From NCBI GenBank assembly GCA_965178125.1, contig OZ237738.1:496001-560000 (forward strand): DNA of 64,000 bases, read 5' to 3'. This document shows positions 35,413 through 45,878 of the stretch, one piece after another (within the stretch, counting starts at the first letter, position 1; each line of letters starts with the position of its first letter). The notes beneath the pieces are model-generated. The model was given only the letters and a program-made list of their open reading frames with translations, was not told the DNA's origin and did not search any database. Made by a program: the position numbers and the translations under genes. The stretch comes from Bilabrum cf. latius. Taxonomy: Eukaryota > Bigyra: Bicosoecida > Bigyra > Bicosoecida.

Positions 35413-36118
35413 GTTGCTGCTTGTTCGTTGTCTCTGCGGTGCACGGCAATAGGCGGAGAAATAGCTCCATACAAGTAGCTCAGGCAAGCATACACCATGG
35501 TATCGTTACCATTTCTCGTATACCGCGGCTCAACGCCCGGGCGAGGCAACGTAGGACCCGAAGCTGATCGGCAAAGAGTAGAAACAAACGCCAACGCAAG
35601 CTTCCGAACACGAACATCCTCACCTTTTGCGTTCTGTGCTGCTGCTTTCGGTGAAGCGCTTGCAAGATAGCTGCAATAATAAGGAGAAAAACATCTTTGG
35701 CGGGGTACATGTGGCAATACGCCCTAATATATGCCTCAATCAGCACAAAGGATACGGAGCGACGCGCGCGCAAAGCCTGTAGAGGGTGTGCGCGCTGACA
35801 CAGCCACCCGTGGACAACATTTCACCACTAGGATGGACCAATATCATTCAAACTAATTATTCTTACCGATATTCGGCGCGTCTCTCAAGGAGTGCAGCCG
35901 GTAGTTATGCGTTGGATCGCAGGTTCCTGCGCATCGTCGATGGGACAAACAATTCTTGCGGAACAATGGTCGCATGCGCGGCGCCGTTCGATGGATGGTC
36001 GCAAAACGCGACCTAAATACCAGGCTTCACAGGATCATGCTAGACAACAAAACACTATCAAAATAGGAACGATGCTTGCCATGATGCGCGATTCGAGGCA
36101 CTTGGCGCACCTCAATCG
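35413..36118. other. Intergenic region upstream of the giant gene; no gene seen
   Basis: 706 bp between the giant gene start and the stop of the AN1 gene, both on the minus strand. It is A/T-richer than its surroundings (for example CAAACTAATTATTCTTACCG near 35850). Short open frames show no known domain. It should carry the promoter of the giant gene and the 3' end of the AN1 transcript. Confidence 0.5.
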
Positions 36119-37234
36119 TCAGCTCTGCACGCACCGGCCCCGGGAACCAGACCCAGAGCCGTGCCGCGATTCGACGTGGGATACGAGAGCGACCGGGTCG
36201 CTGAAGCGCTCACCACATGTAGGGCACACCTCCCGGCCTGAAGGGGCGCGCCCATTGCTGCCCGACGACCCGTTTCCTGCACCCACGACTGCGCCCGCGC
36301 CTGCCTGCCGCAGCGAGGCAGCCAGCGCTGCCTGCATCGCTGCATCATCCCCGCCACCGACAGAGGCACCGGGCACGCCAGCACCCGAGCCCATGCTGCC
36401 GCCTGCAGCAGCAGCACCCGCTGCTCCATGCGCAGCCTCTACGTGCGCCACCAGCTCGATCGGGCTCGCGAACCGAGCAGAGCAGTGGGGGCAAGCCTCC
36501 CTGCCTGCGGCGCTGCCTCTGGTGGTGTCTCCCGCCCTGCTGCTCCCGCTCCGTCCCGCCGCTCGGTTGGCCCTCCATTCGGCCAGCTGCTGCTCCGCGG
36601 GAGTGGGGCCCAGGCCTCTGCGCGCTGAGGACGAGGGCGGCTTCGACTTCGATTTCGCTGCCCCGGCCCCGCGAGCTCCACCAGAGGCGGCCGTGGGTGC
36701 AGGTTTGGAGGACCCTGCGGGTCTCCGCTGCCTGGCGGCCTTTGCTCTGCTGGCAGCGGCGGCGGCGCGCCGCTCCCTGTCTTGCGCCCTTCGCCTTTCC
36801 TGGGCCTTTAGCCGCGTGCAATCGTGCGACTCGGGCAGCCTGTGCCGAAGGCAGGTATCCATGCCGCATGTTGAACAACGCTATCGGTTGCTGATGGTCA
36901 TAATTTCTTTGCATCCTTTGACTGGGCAAGTGCGCCTCCGGGCCCTTGCCGCCGTTTCCTTGGCTAGCTTGCGCTCGCATTCGCCAGACGCGAGATGCCT
37001 CTCGAAAACTTCATTGATGTCCAGAGATGCATCAATTTTCACCCCAGTATCGCATAAAGGGCAGACGAACGCCCGCATTTCCTTCGCCTTCGCCGACTCG
37101 CACGTGTGAGCCGAATACGTCCTGTGGCTCAAGCAGAACATTTTACCGCAACAGTCGCACTTGAATGGCAGGAAATCCTACTATCTACAGCTAGGGACCG
37201 CACATCGCGCGCCAACCGTGCTAAATTCGACCAT
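36119..37234 (-). CDS. AN1/C2H2 zinc-finger protein with UIM (ZFAND2 / plant SAP11-like)
   Basis: 371 residues from ATG 37234 to TGA, no intron. Two AN1 fingers open the protein. The first reads MVEFSTVGARCAVPSCR, then two TAG codons (37181 and 37178), then DFLPFKCDCC, which aligns with the family pattern M-E-F...G..C....C-K-Q-L-D-F-L-P. The second AN1 (CPVKGCKEIM) contains TAG 36881 before CSTCGMDTC. An Arg/Ala-rich basic coil follows, then two C2H2 fingers (CPHC...HVEAAH and CPTC...HVESRH) flanking a ubiquitin-interacting motif (DDAAMQAALAASLRQ). AN1-AN1-C2H2-C2H2 is known from plant SAP11/13, and a UIM from animal ZFAND2B; both act with ubiquitin and the proteasome or p97 under stress. Without TAG decoding the first finger and start are missed. 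Confidence 0.87.
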
Positions 37235-37527
37235 AATTCGTGCGTGTAGATTGTGACGGGGGACGCTGATTTACTTTGTGGCGAAACCGATTGTTTACGA
37301 CTCCGGATTGTCAACTCGTCACACTGGACCGAGCGCTGCTTTTTTGGCGAGCAAGTTTCCACCTGAAATTGCTCCGCAGTGGAGCCTAGCATTAGCTAAT
37401 TAAGATGGAGGCCAAGAATTATGTACGTATTTGCTCGTAGAAATCTGCCAGATCGTTCGCGTATTACACCGAGGCGCCTGTATCGCGTGCCTTGTTCAAC
37501 TCGCTGGAATGTTCGCAGGTTAGAAGC
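37235..37527. promoter_or_regulatory. Divergent intergenic region between the AN1 gene and the chromodomain gene
   Basis: 293 bp between two start codons on opposite strands, so promoters for both genes should lie here. TTCGCAG just before 37517 fits the acceptor consensus of this genome, so the chromodomain gene may have an intron in its leader. No TATA box was recognised. Confidence 0.4.
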
Positions 37528-40026
37528 ATGGGAAAAGCGTATCAGGTGACGCAGTCATTTGTGTCTGCGCTGGTCGGGTATAATGCTGCAATAGTATCCC
37601 ACTACATGAACGATGACTCCAGGCTGACCTCGACACAGAGAAAGGTTCTGGGCCAGAGGTTGAAATCTCTCATGTACCATTGCCAGTGCCGCCCATTCGA
37701 GCATTTGCATTCGGCGTTCGTGTCCTGGAAAGAAAATGGCTCGATGTCACGTCACAACGTAGCCTCCGTCTTTGGCGAAGCGGTTGGACCTGATCGAGGC
37801 CCGATTCCATCGGGGCTTGCACCCCACGAGCCCGGTACGGGCGAGTACGAGCTATCAGTGGATGACTCCTCGTGGGGATTCGATGCAAAATGCTGGTCTG
37901 AAGTTGATCGAAGAGACATCGCAGCGATTGTTGGCCACAGGGTCCGCAACGGGATGATTGAGTTTCACGTCGAGTGGCAAGAAGGCACCGAGGAGCCCTT
38001 GCCATCGCCCGACAATGACTCCGACTCCGATGACAGTGATGACGGGTCAGGATCCGATAACGACGACACATCTAGTGCAAAGCAGTCCGGAGACGGGCGC
38101 AGCAGCAGTCCTCACGGGATCTCCGCGGCACCTAGTAGCTCCAGGTCTGCCCGCGGCGGGAAAGCCCCGCCCAACCAGTCCTCCCCCAGGTCCTCAGGCT
38201 CTGATTCCGAGTCCAGATCAGACGGATCCAACAGCGACGATGAAGATGAGGATGGCAACAACGAAAGGTCGGCGGCTGTGCGAGGGGACACTGTGAGGCC
38301 GAGGAAGCGTGCGCGCACGGGCGACGGGAGCAGCGCTGCCTCTGCCTCGGGCGGTAGCTCCTCTTCTTCGTCGTCTACGGGAAGCAAGACGGAGAGGCTG
38401 GCAGCGTGGGTGCCTGCATTCTTGGTCTCTGACTGCGAGATGTCTCGATCGTACAGGAGGAGGCATCCGGACTGCCTGTGCCCGGTGCGCGGCGAGGACG
38501 GGCAGCTGCTGTCCCAGCCCAAGAGGAGGGCGCAGGGCCCTGCGAGGCTCAAGACACTCGAGCTGCTGTGGCGAGAGTGGGACCGGCAAGGCGGAGCTGC
38601 CGTTATCACGAAGGTGCTGTCAAGAGACGACGCAGAGGACGCGAAGGAAGCTGCTGAAGGGGCGGATCGGGGCCAGGGCAATGGCCACGGGAGGGGCAAG
38701 GGACCCTCAGCGGCGAGCAGCCACGGAGGCAAGCGGGTCAGAGGTGCGGGAGCAGGCAGCGAGGGTGCGCTTGCCGCCCCTGCGGTGCACCGCCCCCACC
38801 GCTCTCTCATTCCGGACCATATCTTGAAGAAGTTCTGGTGGCACGACGCGTGGGCCGCGCGGTTTGCGGGTGGCCGCAGGAGGGGCGGGCATGGGGGGCC
38901 CAGGGGTAGGGGCAGGGGCAGGCGAGGCAGGGGCAGAGGCAGAGGCAGGGGGAGAGGACGAGGGCGTGGCAGGGGCGGGGGGAGGAACCCGTCGAGCACA
39001 GAGCTGGATCCAAACGCATACATCGATGAGTACGATCGCAAGTGGGGCCGCGACTTCGCCGAGGTCGCCCTAGTGGACGACATCGGATCAATGCAGTGGA
39101 GGCGCCGGATCCAGCAGGCGCACACCGCACTGCTGCCGCCTGGCGCTCCCTCCGTACGCGCGGAGCCACCTGGGTTCCATTCCAGCGCGCCATCTGGCGC
39201 CGTGCTGCTTGCCGCCGCTGCCCAGGTTCCAAAGCGAGGCGGGTCGGGGCCGAGGGCGCGGCCCATCGACAGAGAGCTCGCCTGGAGAGCAAAGCTAAGT
39301 GAGGCCAGTTCCAAACGAGTCGGTAGGACCGAGACGTCTGGCACGAGCACAGAGTATACGCATGCCAGTGCAGGGGCCGGCTCTGCCCCAGACAGCCGTG
39401 CTAGCGACACCAAGGAGAGCAGCGTGGCCGGCAGAAGTGGTGCACCGCCCGAGTCTGCCACGGCAACGCAGGCAGACAGCGAGCAGGGGCAGCAATCAGT
39501 TGGCAAGCCACAGGCACCCGAAGCCCCCGCGCAGCCCATGCTAACAGCCGAGTACGAAATGGGCATCGTTGTGCGCAGGTTGGGCAGCACCCGCAGGGTG
39601 ATGCAAGGAGGCGGCGCGCCTCCCTCGTCTGACACACCGGGAGTGCGAGTCGATCCGGTGCTGCAACGGTGGGCCAGAGCAGGTGCCAGGGTGCCCGAGG
39701 CGGCTGCCGTGCGACCACTTGGCGCCCCCTCGTCCAGTAGGCGGGAGGCAGGCCAAAGAAGAGCAACGCGCGGTGCTAGCGGTGGTGATGGCGATGGAGG
39801 TAACTGGGCTAGCCACGAGAGGACGCTAGCACTGGCTGGTGACGGCCGCAGGAAGCGTTCTTCAGACTACGGCGGGCTGGTGCTGGCCCGGGGGTCTGGC
39901 ATCGTCCCATGTCCCGTTCGGTCCTACCGTTCCTCGGTCAGGGGTGAGGAGCTGCTGTTTACGGCTGCACATCCACAGTTCATGCGTGTGCGGGGAACTA
40001 GTGGTATCGTGGATGACGTGGACTGA
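37528..40026 (+). CDS. Chromodomain and RG-rich nuclear protein
   Basis: 832 residues from ATG 37528 to TGA, with no in-frame TAG. Residues around 129-152 (IAAIVGHRVRNGMIEFHVEW) match the three strands of a chromodomain. Its usual closing element (W-x-P...L then a helix) appears only after about 140 residues of Asp/Ser-rich sequence, as AAWVPAFLVSDCEMS. The middle has a long run of Arg-Gly repeats (38900-38985), an RNA-binding type of low complexity; the C-terminal half is Ser/Ala/Pro-rich with basic patches. Likely a chromatin or RNA-associated protein. The frame stays open upstream of 37528 with no ATG; a possible acceptor at 37516 leaves the start uncertain. Confidence 0.7.
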   Translation: MGKAYQVTQSFVSALVGYNAAIVSHYMNDDSRLTSTQRKVLGQRLKSLMYHCQCRPFEHLHSAFVSWKENGSMSRHNVASVFGEAVGPDRGPIPSGLAPHEPGTGEYELSVDDSSWGFDAKCWSEVDRRDIAAIVGHRVRNGMIEFHVEWQEGTEEPLPSPDNDSDSDDSDDGSGSDNDDTSSAKQSGDGRSSSPHGISAAPSSSRSARGGKAPPNQSSPRSSGSDSESRSDGSNSDDEDEDGNNERSAAVRGDTVRPRKRARTGDGSSAASASGGSSSSSSSTGSKTERLAAWVPAFLVSDCEMSRSYRRRHPDCLCPVRGEDGQLLSQPKRRAQGPARLKTLELLWREWDRQGGAAVITKVLSRDDAEDAKEAAEGADRGQGNGHGRGKGPSAASSHGGKRVRGAGAGSEGALAAPAVHRPHRSLIPDHILKKFWWHDAWAARFAGGRRRGGHGGPRGRGRGRRGRGRGRGRGRGRGRGRGGGRNPSSTELDPNAYIDEYDRKWGRDFAEVALVDDIGSMQWRRRIQQAHTALLPPGAPSVRAEPPGFHSSAPSGAVLLAAAAQVPKRGGSGPRARPIDRELAWRAKLSEASSKRVGRTETSGTSTEYTHASAGAGSAPDSRASDTKESSVAGRSGAPPESATATQADSEQGQQSVGKPQAPEAPAQPMLTAEYEMGIVVRRLGSTRRVMQGGGAPPSSDTPGVRVDPVLQRWARAGARVPEAAAVRPLGAPSSSRREAGQRRATRGASGGDGDGGNWASHERTLALAGDGRRKRSSDYGGLVLARGSGIVPCPVRSYRSSVRGEELLFTAAHPQFMRVRGTSGIVDDVD

Positions 40027-40214
40027 CTCAGGGAGTTCAGTCAGAGTGCGCAGTTCCAAGCCAGGGACGAGTCGACGGCGAGCCGAGAGGAGCGCAGCCA
40101 CGCGCTTTCTTCATCATAAATACTTGTTAATGAGCTTCGTGTAGATGCTGAGCCCAATTGCGGTGATAATATAGCAACAGCACCGCGACGGCACAAGCGA
40201 CCGCGACCTCAGGC

Positions 40215-40844
40215 TCAGCTTCTCTCCGCGTCAGCAACATAGGGGTGAGGCTCGAGCCCAGACAGCAAGTCTTTTTCCGACGTGCCTTCGTCGAGTACCT
40301 CCAGGTTCATACCAGTAATTGTAGTCATCCCCTTGAACCGGAAATAGCCGCGAATGCATTTCCCACCGATCACGTGAGGCAGCCAGTGCCTATCGTCCGC
40401 CCACATTTCATCGAGCGGCGGCGACGAAGCTTCGAACCACTCTGGGCGCATTTCATCTGTCTCTTTCGGCTCCCCTTCGAATTTTGTAACTTTGAACAAG
40501 TGCACCTCCATGAATTCGTCTTCGCCTTCGAACTCGAACGAGAGTAGGCCAACCTGCTTGCAATGCTCAGGCGAACAGCTGAGCAAAGACTCCTCTTGCA
40601 GTTCCCGGATCGCTCCTTCGCGGACAGTTTCCCCCTTTTCAACTTTACCTCCGAATCCATTGAAATTCCCCTCGCCAAAGCCTCGGAGTTTCATGCCAAG
40701 AAGGATCCTTCCCTTCGGCAGCCCGCCTTGTTGAACAAGAACTAGAGTGAGTAGCTTTCTACGGACAGCCTTGTTCAATGATGCAATTGCCTTCATATCA
40801 AGCTGTTCAATGTCTGGTTGTTCTTTGCAATCAACCGCAGCCAT
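40215..40844 (-). CDS. Nudix hydrolase, MTH1/NUDT1-like
   Basis: 209 residues, one exon, ATG to TGA, no TAG. The Nudix box (GGKVEKGETVREG then AIRELQEES) fits GX5EX7REUXEEXGU, with the catalytic Glu pair in QEES. FNGFGGKVEKGE and the WFEASSPPLDEMWADDRHWLP stretch are typical of MTH1, which hydrolyses 8-oxo-dGTP and 2-OH-dATP to keep oxidised nucleotides out of DNA. About 30 residues precede the usual start of the fold, of unknown role. It is divergent from the golgin gene with 156 bp between starts and converges on the chromodomain gene. Confidence 0.88.
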   Translation of the reverse strand: MAAVDCKEQPDIEQLDMKAIASLNKAVRRKLLTLVLVQQGGLPKGRILLGMKLRGFGEGNFNGFGGKVEKGETVREGAIRELQEESLLSCSPEHCKQVGLLSFEFEGEDEFMEVHLFKVTKFEGEPKETDEMRPEWFEASSPPLDEMWADDRHWLPHVIGGKCIRGYFRFKGMTTITGMNLEVLDEGTSEKDLLSGLEPHPYVADAERS

Positions 40845-41000
40845 GGGGTAATAGAATTCAAATAAAAGGTGTTCTCGCCTAGCTCCAAATTAAGGAACCT
40901 TCGCTTCTGACAACGTGCAGGTTCGTTGACGGATTCCCTTTCATATTGCCACAGCTCGCACTTTCGGGGCCATTGAGCTTATGTGGCCGTTGTGGAAGTG
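40845..41000. promoter_or_regulatory. Short divergent promoter region (Nudix / golgin)
   Basis: 156 bp separate the two start codons. It is A/T-richer than the coding DNA on both sides (AATAGAATTCAAATAAAAGG near 40850-40870). Both promoters must fit here, unless leaders overlap. Confidence 0.45.
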
Positions 41001-44000
41001 ATGCAAACAACTCCTGAATCAAAGAAGGCGGGGCGTCCAAGTGCGCCTACCCCAGGATCTCCAAAGGCTTCGTTGACACGTGACCAGCTGCTGCGATACA
41101 TCAAGCAACAGAAGGAAAAGATCAAACTTCTTTAGAGCAAACTTGAAGGCCCGCATGCAACTTCCGATGCCCATGATGTAAGGTCCCAACTGGATGCGTG
41201 CCGCGCGGAGAGTGAGAGAAGTGTGCAGCAGCTTCGCACTACCTTGCAGAAGGAGCGGGCCAGTCACGAGCGCTCCCGGTTAGATTTACGCGAGGCGCAG
41301 CTCTTGCTTCAGAAATAGAAAGATTTGCAAGCCGAATCGAACGCGGCTGCAACGGAGGCATTCGACTCCGTTTCGGAGGCCCACGATAAGCTCGAAAAAT
41401 ACAGGTCGGAGCTTGGGGAGTTGCGAGGAAAGCTCCAACTCAGTGAAGAAGATCGAATTCAGGCCCAAGACTAGGCATCGGCGGCCAAGTAGCAACTCGC
41501 TGATGCCCAGGCTGCGTTTGAAGCAGAGCGGAGCGCGGCCTCTGAGCAGCTGAGGGCCGCACATTCTGCTGCTGCCGAGGCTAGACGAAAGGCTGCAAGC
41601 CGTAGCAAGGGCGTCGATGAAAAATCTGCACTCAAAGCTTCGGAAGCTATGTCTAAGCAGAAAATGGAGCTGCAGCAGGAGCACGCACAGGCGCTGGACA
41701 GGCAGAAAATGGAGCTGCAGCAGGAGCACGCACAGGCGCTGGACAGGCAGAAAATGGAGCTGCAGCAGGAGCACGCACAGGCGCTGGACAAGCAGAAGAC
41801 AGAGCTGCTGGAACAGTACAAGAGCAGGCAGCAGATCATCTTGTCCAAAGTCAAAGAGAAGATGCGGGCCTCAAGCGTCGCAGGCAAGGCCAGGGAGCAC
41901 TTCCTGTGCGCTGCCATCGACGCGTACGCAGAGGCTATGCAGGCGGTGTGGCTCTCCATCGGCCTGTCTGGGGATGATGGCGCCAAGCACATGCCAGCCT
42001 GGGGTGAGGACGACGAGAAGCTCTATTTGGAGGCAGCAGGGAACCAGTCGAGTGCTGCTGCGCCTCAGTCGCAATAGGCATCGCCCGCAAATGCTGCGGT
42101 CACGCCTGCCAAGCAACGGCCTGGCAGCAAGGGTCCAGAGACTCCTGCTAGTGTGCGGAAGGCTGCCGGTCTGGCCGCTTTGCCTGAGGCTTCCCGTCCT
42201 CGACCACGCTTTAGCGCCAGCCGTGGTATCCTAGAGAGTGTGCAATCACAAATGGTCAAAGCAGTGTCGGACCTTCACAAGCGTGCTGCTGATGGTGCGA
42301 AATTGCAGGAAGAAGCAGCTAGTGCGATGCTTCGCTCGCTCAAAGAAAAGCTTGAGCAGTCGCAGCAGATGCTTGACGACTTGCGTCAGAAGCAGGACCC
42401 TGCCAACACCGTGCAACCGTAGCCTGTGCAACCGCAACTTAGTGTTACGGCATATCGTGTCCATGCCGACGTCGATCCAAGTCACTTAGGCGAATCTATT
42501 GGTCCTCAGTAGAGCGATGGGCAGCGTGTGGATGCGCTGCAGTCGGAGCACGAGGCGGAGCTGAAGCAGCGTGTGGATGCCCTGCAGTCGGAGCACGAGG
42601 CGGAGCTGAAGCAGCGTGTGGATGCGCTGCAGTCGGAGCACGAGGCGGAGCTGAAGCAGCGTGTGGATGCGCTGCAGTCGGAGCACGAGGCGGAGCTGAA
42701 GCAGCGTGTGGATGCGCTGCAGTCGGAGCACGAGGCGGAGCTGAAGCAGCGTGTGGATGCGCTGCAGTCGGAGCACGAGGCGGAGCTGAAGCAGCGTGTG
42801 GATGCTCTGCAGTCGGAGCACGAGGCGGAGCTGAAGCAGCGTGTGGATGCGCTGCAGTCGGAGCACGAGGCGGAGCTGAAGCAGCGTGTGGATGCGCTGC
42901 AGTCGGAGCACGAGGCAGAGCTGAAGCAGCGTGTGGATGCGCTGCAGTCGGAGCACGAGGCGGAGCTGAAGCAGCGTGTCGATGCCCTGCAGTCGGAGCA
43001 CGAGGCAGAGCTGAAGCAGCGTGTCGATGCGCTGCAGTCGGAGCACGAGGCGGAGCTGAAGCAGCGTGTGGATGCTCTGCAGTCGGAGCATGAGGCGGAG
43101 CTGAAGCAGCGTGTGGATGCGCTGCAGTCGGAGCACGAGGCGGAGCTGAAGCAGCGTGTGGACGCCCTGCAGTCGGAGCACGAGGCGGAGCTGAAGCAGC
43201 GTGTGGATGCTCTGCAGTCGGAGCAAGTAGCTAGGCTTGCCGTTGTTGCGAAACGTGCTGCAGATGCGGAGTCGAAGCTAGCCTAGTCTGTTGCTGACCA
43301 CGCGGCCCTGCAGTCGTAGCAGTAGCAGTTGGCGAAGTCGTCCGCAGCAGGACAAGCTGAGAGGCAACGCACGGTGGCAGACTTGCAGTCACAGCTGCAA
43401 GCTGCAAGAAGCCAAGCTCAGTCCCAGGCGGATGAAATGAAGTCTGTAGAGTCAGAAAAAGAGAAGCTTCGTACTCATGTGCAGACTCTCGAGGACCGGT
43501 CTGTCGCTTTGGATGACCGGTGCAAGGCCCTAAGCGATGCCAAAGCGAAAGAGGAGACTAGGACCGCTGGTCTGCAATAGGAGCTAGATGAGTGCTAGAA
43601 GTAGCTGGAAGCAGCGCGAGCTAGGGCGTAGAAGCTAGAGGGCCTCAAGACGTTCATGAAGAAGCAGCATGAGCTAATCAAGAAGCTCAAGGCTCAGATT
43701 ACCGAGCTTGAAGCTGCGAGGGCTGACGCCGGGGCCCCGCAGCTTCTATCGAGCGTGCAACCGTTGCTGTGGCTACCTGCCGATGCAGATCTAGCCGAGG
43801 TCAGCAGGAAGTCGTGGTCCAGGTACGCAATGACTCGACACGGCGCTGATAGTCTAGATTCGGAGAAGGAAGTAGGGGCTGGCGAGCGTGAAGAAATTGG
43901 CTAGCTGGCTGTGTGCATGTGTCGCCCAGCCAAAGAGAGCGCGGAGCCGAAGCCGCCGAGCCCTTCATTAGATGGTGGCGGAGCTGCCACTAGCGAGACC

Positions 44001-45749
44001 GAATCGGGCGACGTGAGGGGCGACATGCTTCTGGTGCTACCTGACACCTGGCTGGCGCGATACAATGCTGCTTCCCTCCCGCCTGGCGTGCCCAACCCAA
44101 TGCAAGCAGCAATCGTAGAACACTTGGTTGCCTTGGAGATTGATGACGACACTGGCAAGACACCTTTACCTGATGAAACCGACGTTAAGCATGGGTGTAG
44201 CTTTGTGTAGCAGTGGGCTGCCATTACTCAACCGCTTGTTGAGCGTGCACGGGAACGAGCACGCGTGGAGCGAGACCAGCTGTCTTTAAAGCTCATAAAG
44301 GCGGAAGAAGAGCTGAAAACTGTCAAGCAAAAGGCAAGACGTGCTGCCCTCAAAGGTAGAGACACTGCCCGGAGAGCGGAAGAGGTAGATGAGCTCAGAG
44401 CCGAACTGGAAGAGATAAGAACTGCATCGCAAGGAACCGTTCCGCGAGAGGAGATGGTAGCACTCCAAGACCAACTCAATCGAGTCACAGAAGAGCGTGA
44501 CTCGTAGCTCGAACGTCTCAGCCAGTTGGCTGCACAGATTGCTGAGTCTGAATCTCCTCATCAGGTGAGTCCAACAAGCAGACCAGCCGAGAGACAGGCG
44601 CGGGTGCTGGTCGCCACCCTGACTCTAGCGCAGGCAGCCATTGCGCCCAGCACACAGCCTGCACGTCACAGCATAGCTGCAGGATTCGACGAAAGGAGCG
44701 CAAGCAACGAGGCGCCTCCGCATCGAGCAGACGCCGCAGGCGCACCCAGCAAGCGAGGCTCAGAGCTTCGACTGCAGGCAGAGCTTGGCGTGTCCCGCGC
44801 CAAGGTGGCGAGGCTGGAGCGGCAGCTGGATGCTAGATGCAGCGAGGTGCAAGAGCTCAGGGACACACTTACTTTGCTCCGGTCGCGAGGCACAGGATCG
44901 GGCTCGACTGGTGTCGGCGAAGGCTCTCGCACCGACGCAGCATCCCAGATTGCTACACAAGCTGGTGTTGACCCGACAGCAACTAATGGCCAAGGTGTAC
45001 CTTCGGCTGCTGACAGATCCAACACTCAGGCTGATACTGCCGAGCCCATCGAGGCGAAGAACCCAGACGGCCCTGCACCCGATGAGGTCGCCACAAAACT
45101 CCTGGACCGTATCTTGGCAAGAGGTGGTGACGGTCGACAGTCTCAGGCTGCTTTAGTAGCGGCTGGTGCAGCGCGTGCAGGATACCCGAACGACTTGCAT
45201 GGTGGAGGCGGTGGCGATACCACCCTCCAAGATTTCGATTTGCTGGATGCCGCCACTGGCGATGATGGCGAAATGCCTGCAGGGGTGCTCGACGGCTTGT
45301 CGTAGGAGGCCTCTGGAAGCACGGTCGATGGGCAAGGACTAGAAACGACGGGCAGCAACGGAGAGGCCGTGAATGCGCGATCTGAGGGCCTTGAGCAGGA
45401 GAAGCGCCGGGCCCATCGGCTGGCAGCCGAGGTGTCGAGGCTCCGACACGAGCTCGCTGTAGTAATGGAGGAGCGGGCTGCCGATGGTGACTCGGCTCAT
45501 CGGTCTGGTGCGGCTGCAGACCAGCAAGTGGTGTCTCCAGGTGAAGAGGATGATCCGCCGCCTGATAATTGGCCGTATGTGCGAGCAATCATCGTGTCGT
45601 TCATGAAGGGGACTTGGCAGGAGAGAGCGGCAGCGTTTCGGGTGCTGCGTGTGGCGCTGCAACTCACTGACCCCGAGTCTTCAGCCGTCCAAAGTAGGCT
45701 TGCTGAGCAAAATAAAGGCGTTGGCTTGCTCGGAGGGCTGTTCGGATAA
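41001..45749 (+). CDS. GRIP-domain golgin (long coiled-coil Golgi tether)
   Basis: A single frame of 1,582 residues ends in TAA; 18 in-frame TAGs occur (first at 41133, last at 45303), all fitting Gln positions of a coiled coil (for example KLL-TAG-SKL, AAK-TAG-QLADAQ, LQS-TAG-Q-TAG-QLAKS). The N-terminus (LTRDQLLRYIKQQKEKIKLL) resembles golgin starts. Nearly the whole chain is heptad-rich, with a 3-copy and a 15-copy 15-residue repeat. The end (DNWPYVRAIIVSFM ... RVLRVALQLTDPE) matches a GRIP domain, which binds Arl1-GTP and targets proteins to the trans-Golgi. A Tyr equivalent to the essential GRIP Tyr is in WPYV. A less coiled segment (about 900-1060) with PLLWLPADAD and LLVLPDTWLARYN is not recognised. 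The next gene starts 129 bp downstream. Confidence 0.85.
41658..41792 (+). repeat. Three-copy 45-bp repeat in the golgin gene
   Basis: Three direct copies of a 45-bp unit encode QKMELQQEHAQALDR (last copy ends in K). The copies are nearly identical at DNA level and sit in frame within the coiled coil. Confidence 0.9.
42528..43223 (+). repeat. 45-bp minisatellite, 15 full copies plus a partial, in the golgin gene
   Basis: The unit encodes VDALQSEHEAELKQR. Fifteen full copies and one partial (VDALQSEQ) follow head to tail with only silent changes (GCG/GCC/GCT, GAC/GAT, GTC/GTG), so the protein repeat is exact. Fifteen residues is not a multiple of seven, so the heptad phase moves by one residue per copy unless corrected by stutters. 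Confidence 0.95.
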
Positions 45750-45878
45750 GTGCCGCCTCGCGCGCGTGGACGGACGTGCAGGATTGCGGACGTGTCGGCT
45801 CGCGCGATAACGTGCCATTTACCTTTAGGCCGTGATATACTGTGTTCGTTTTGGCCACTTGGATCCACCTTCTGCAGA

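Noticed and set aside
35892-37109. Plus-strand ORF of 405 codons
   Set aside because: Antisense of the AN1 zinc-finger gene, whose Cys/His motifs are clear on the minus strand.
38112-39635. Minus-strand ORF of 507 codons
   Set aside because: Antisense of the chromodomain gene; Ser/Pro/Leu-rich with no recognisable fold.
42486-43226. Minus-strand repetitive ORF (LRLQRIHTLLQLRLV)
   Set aside because: Antisense of the golgin 45-bp repeat; repeats are open in more than one frame.
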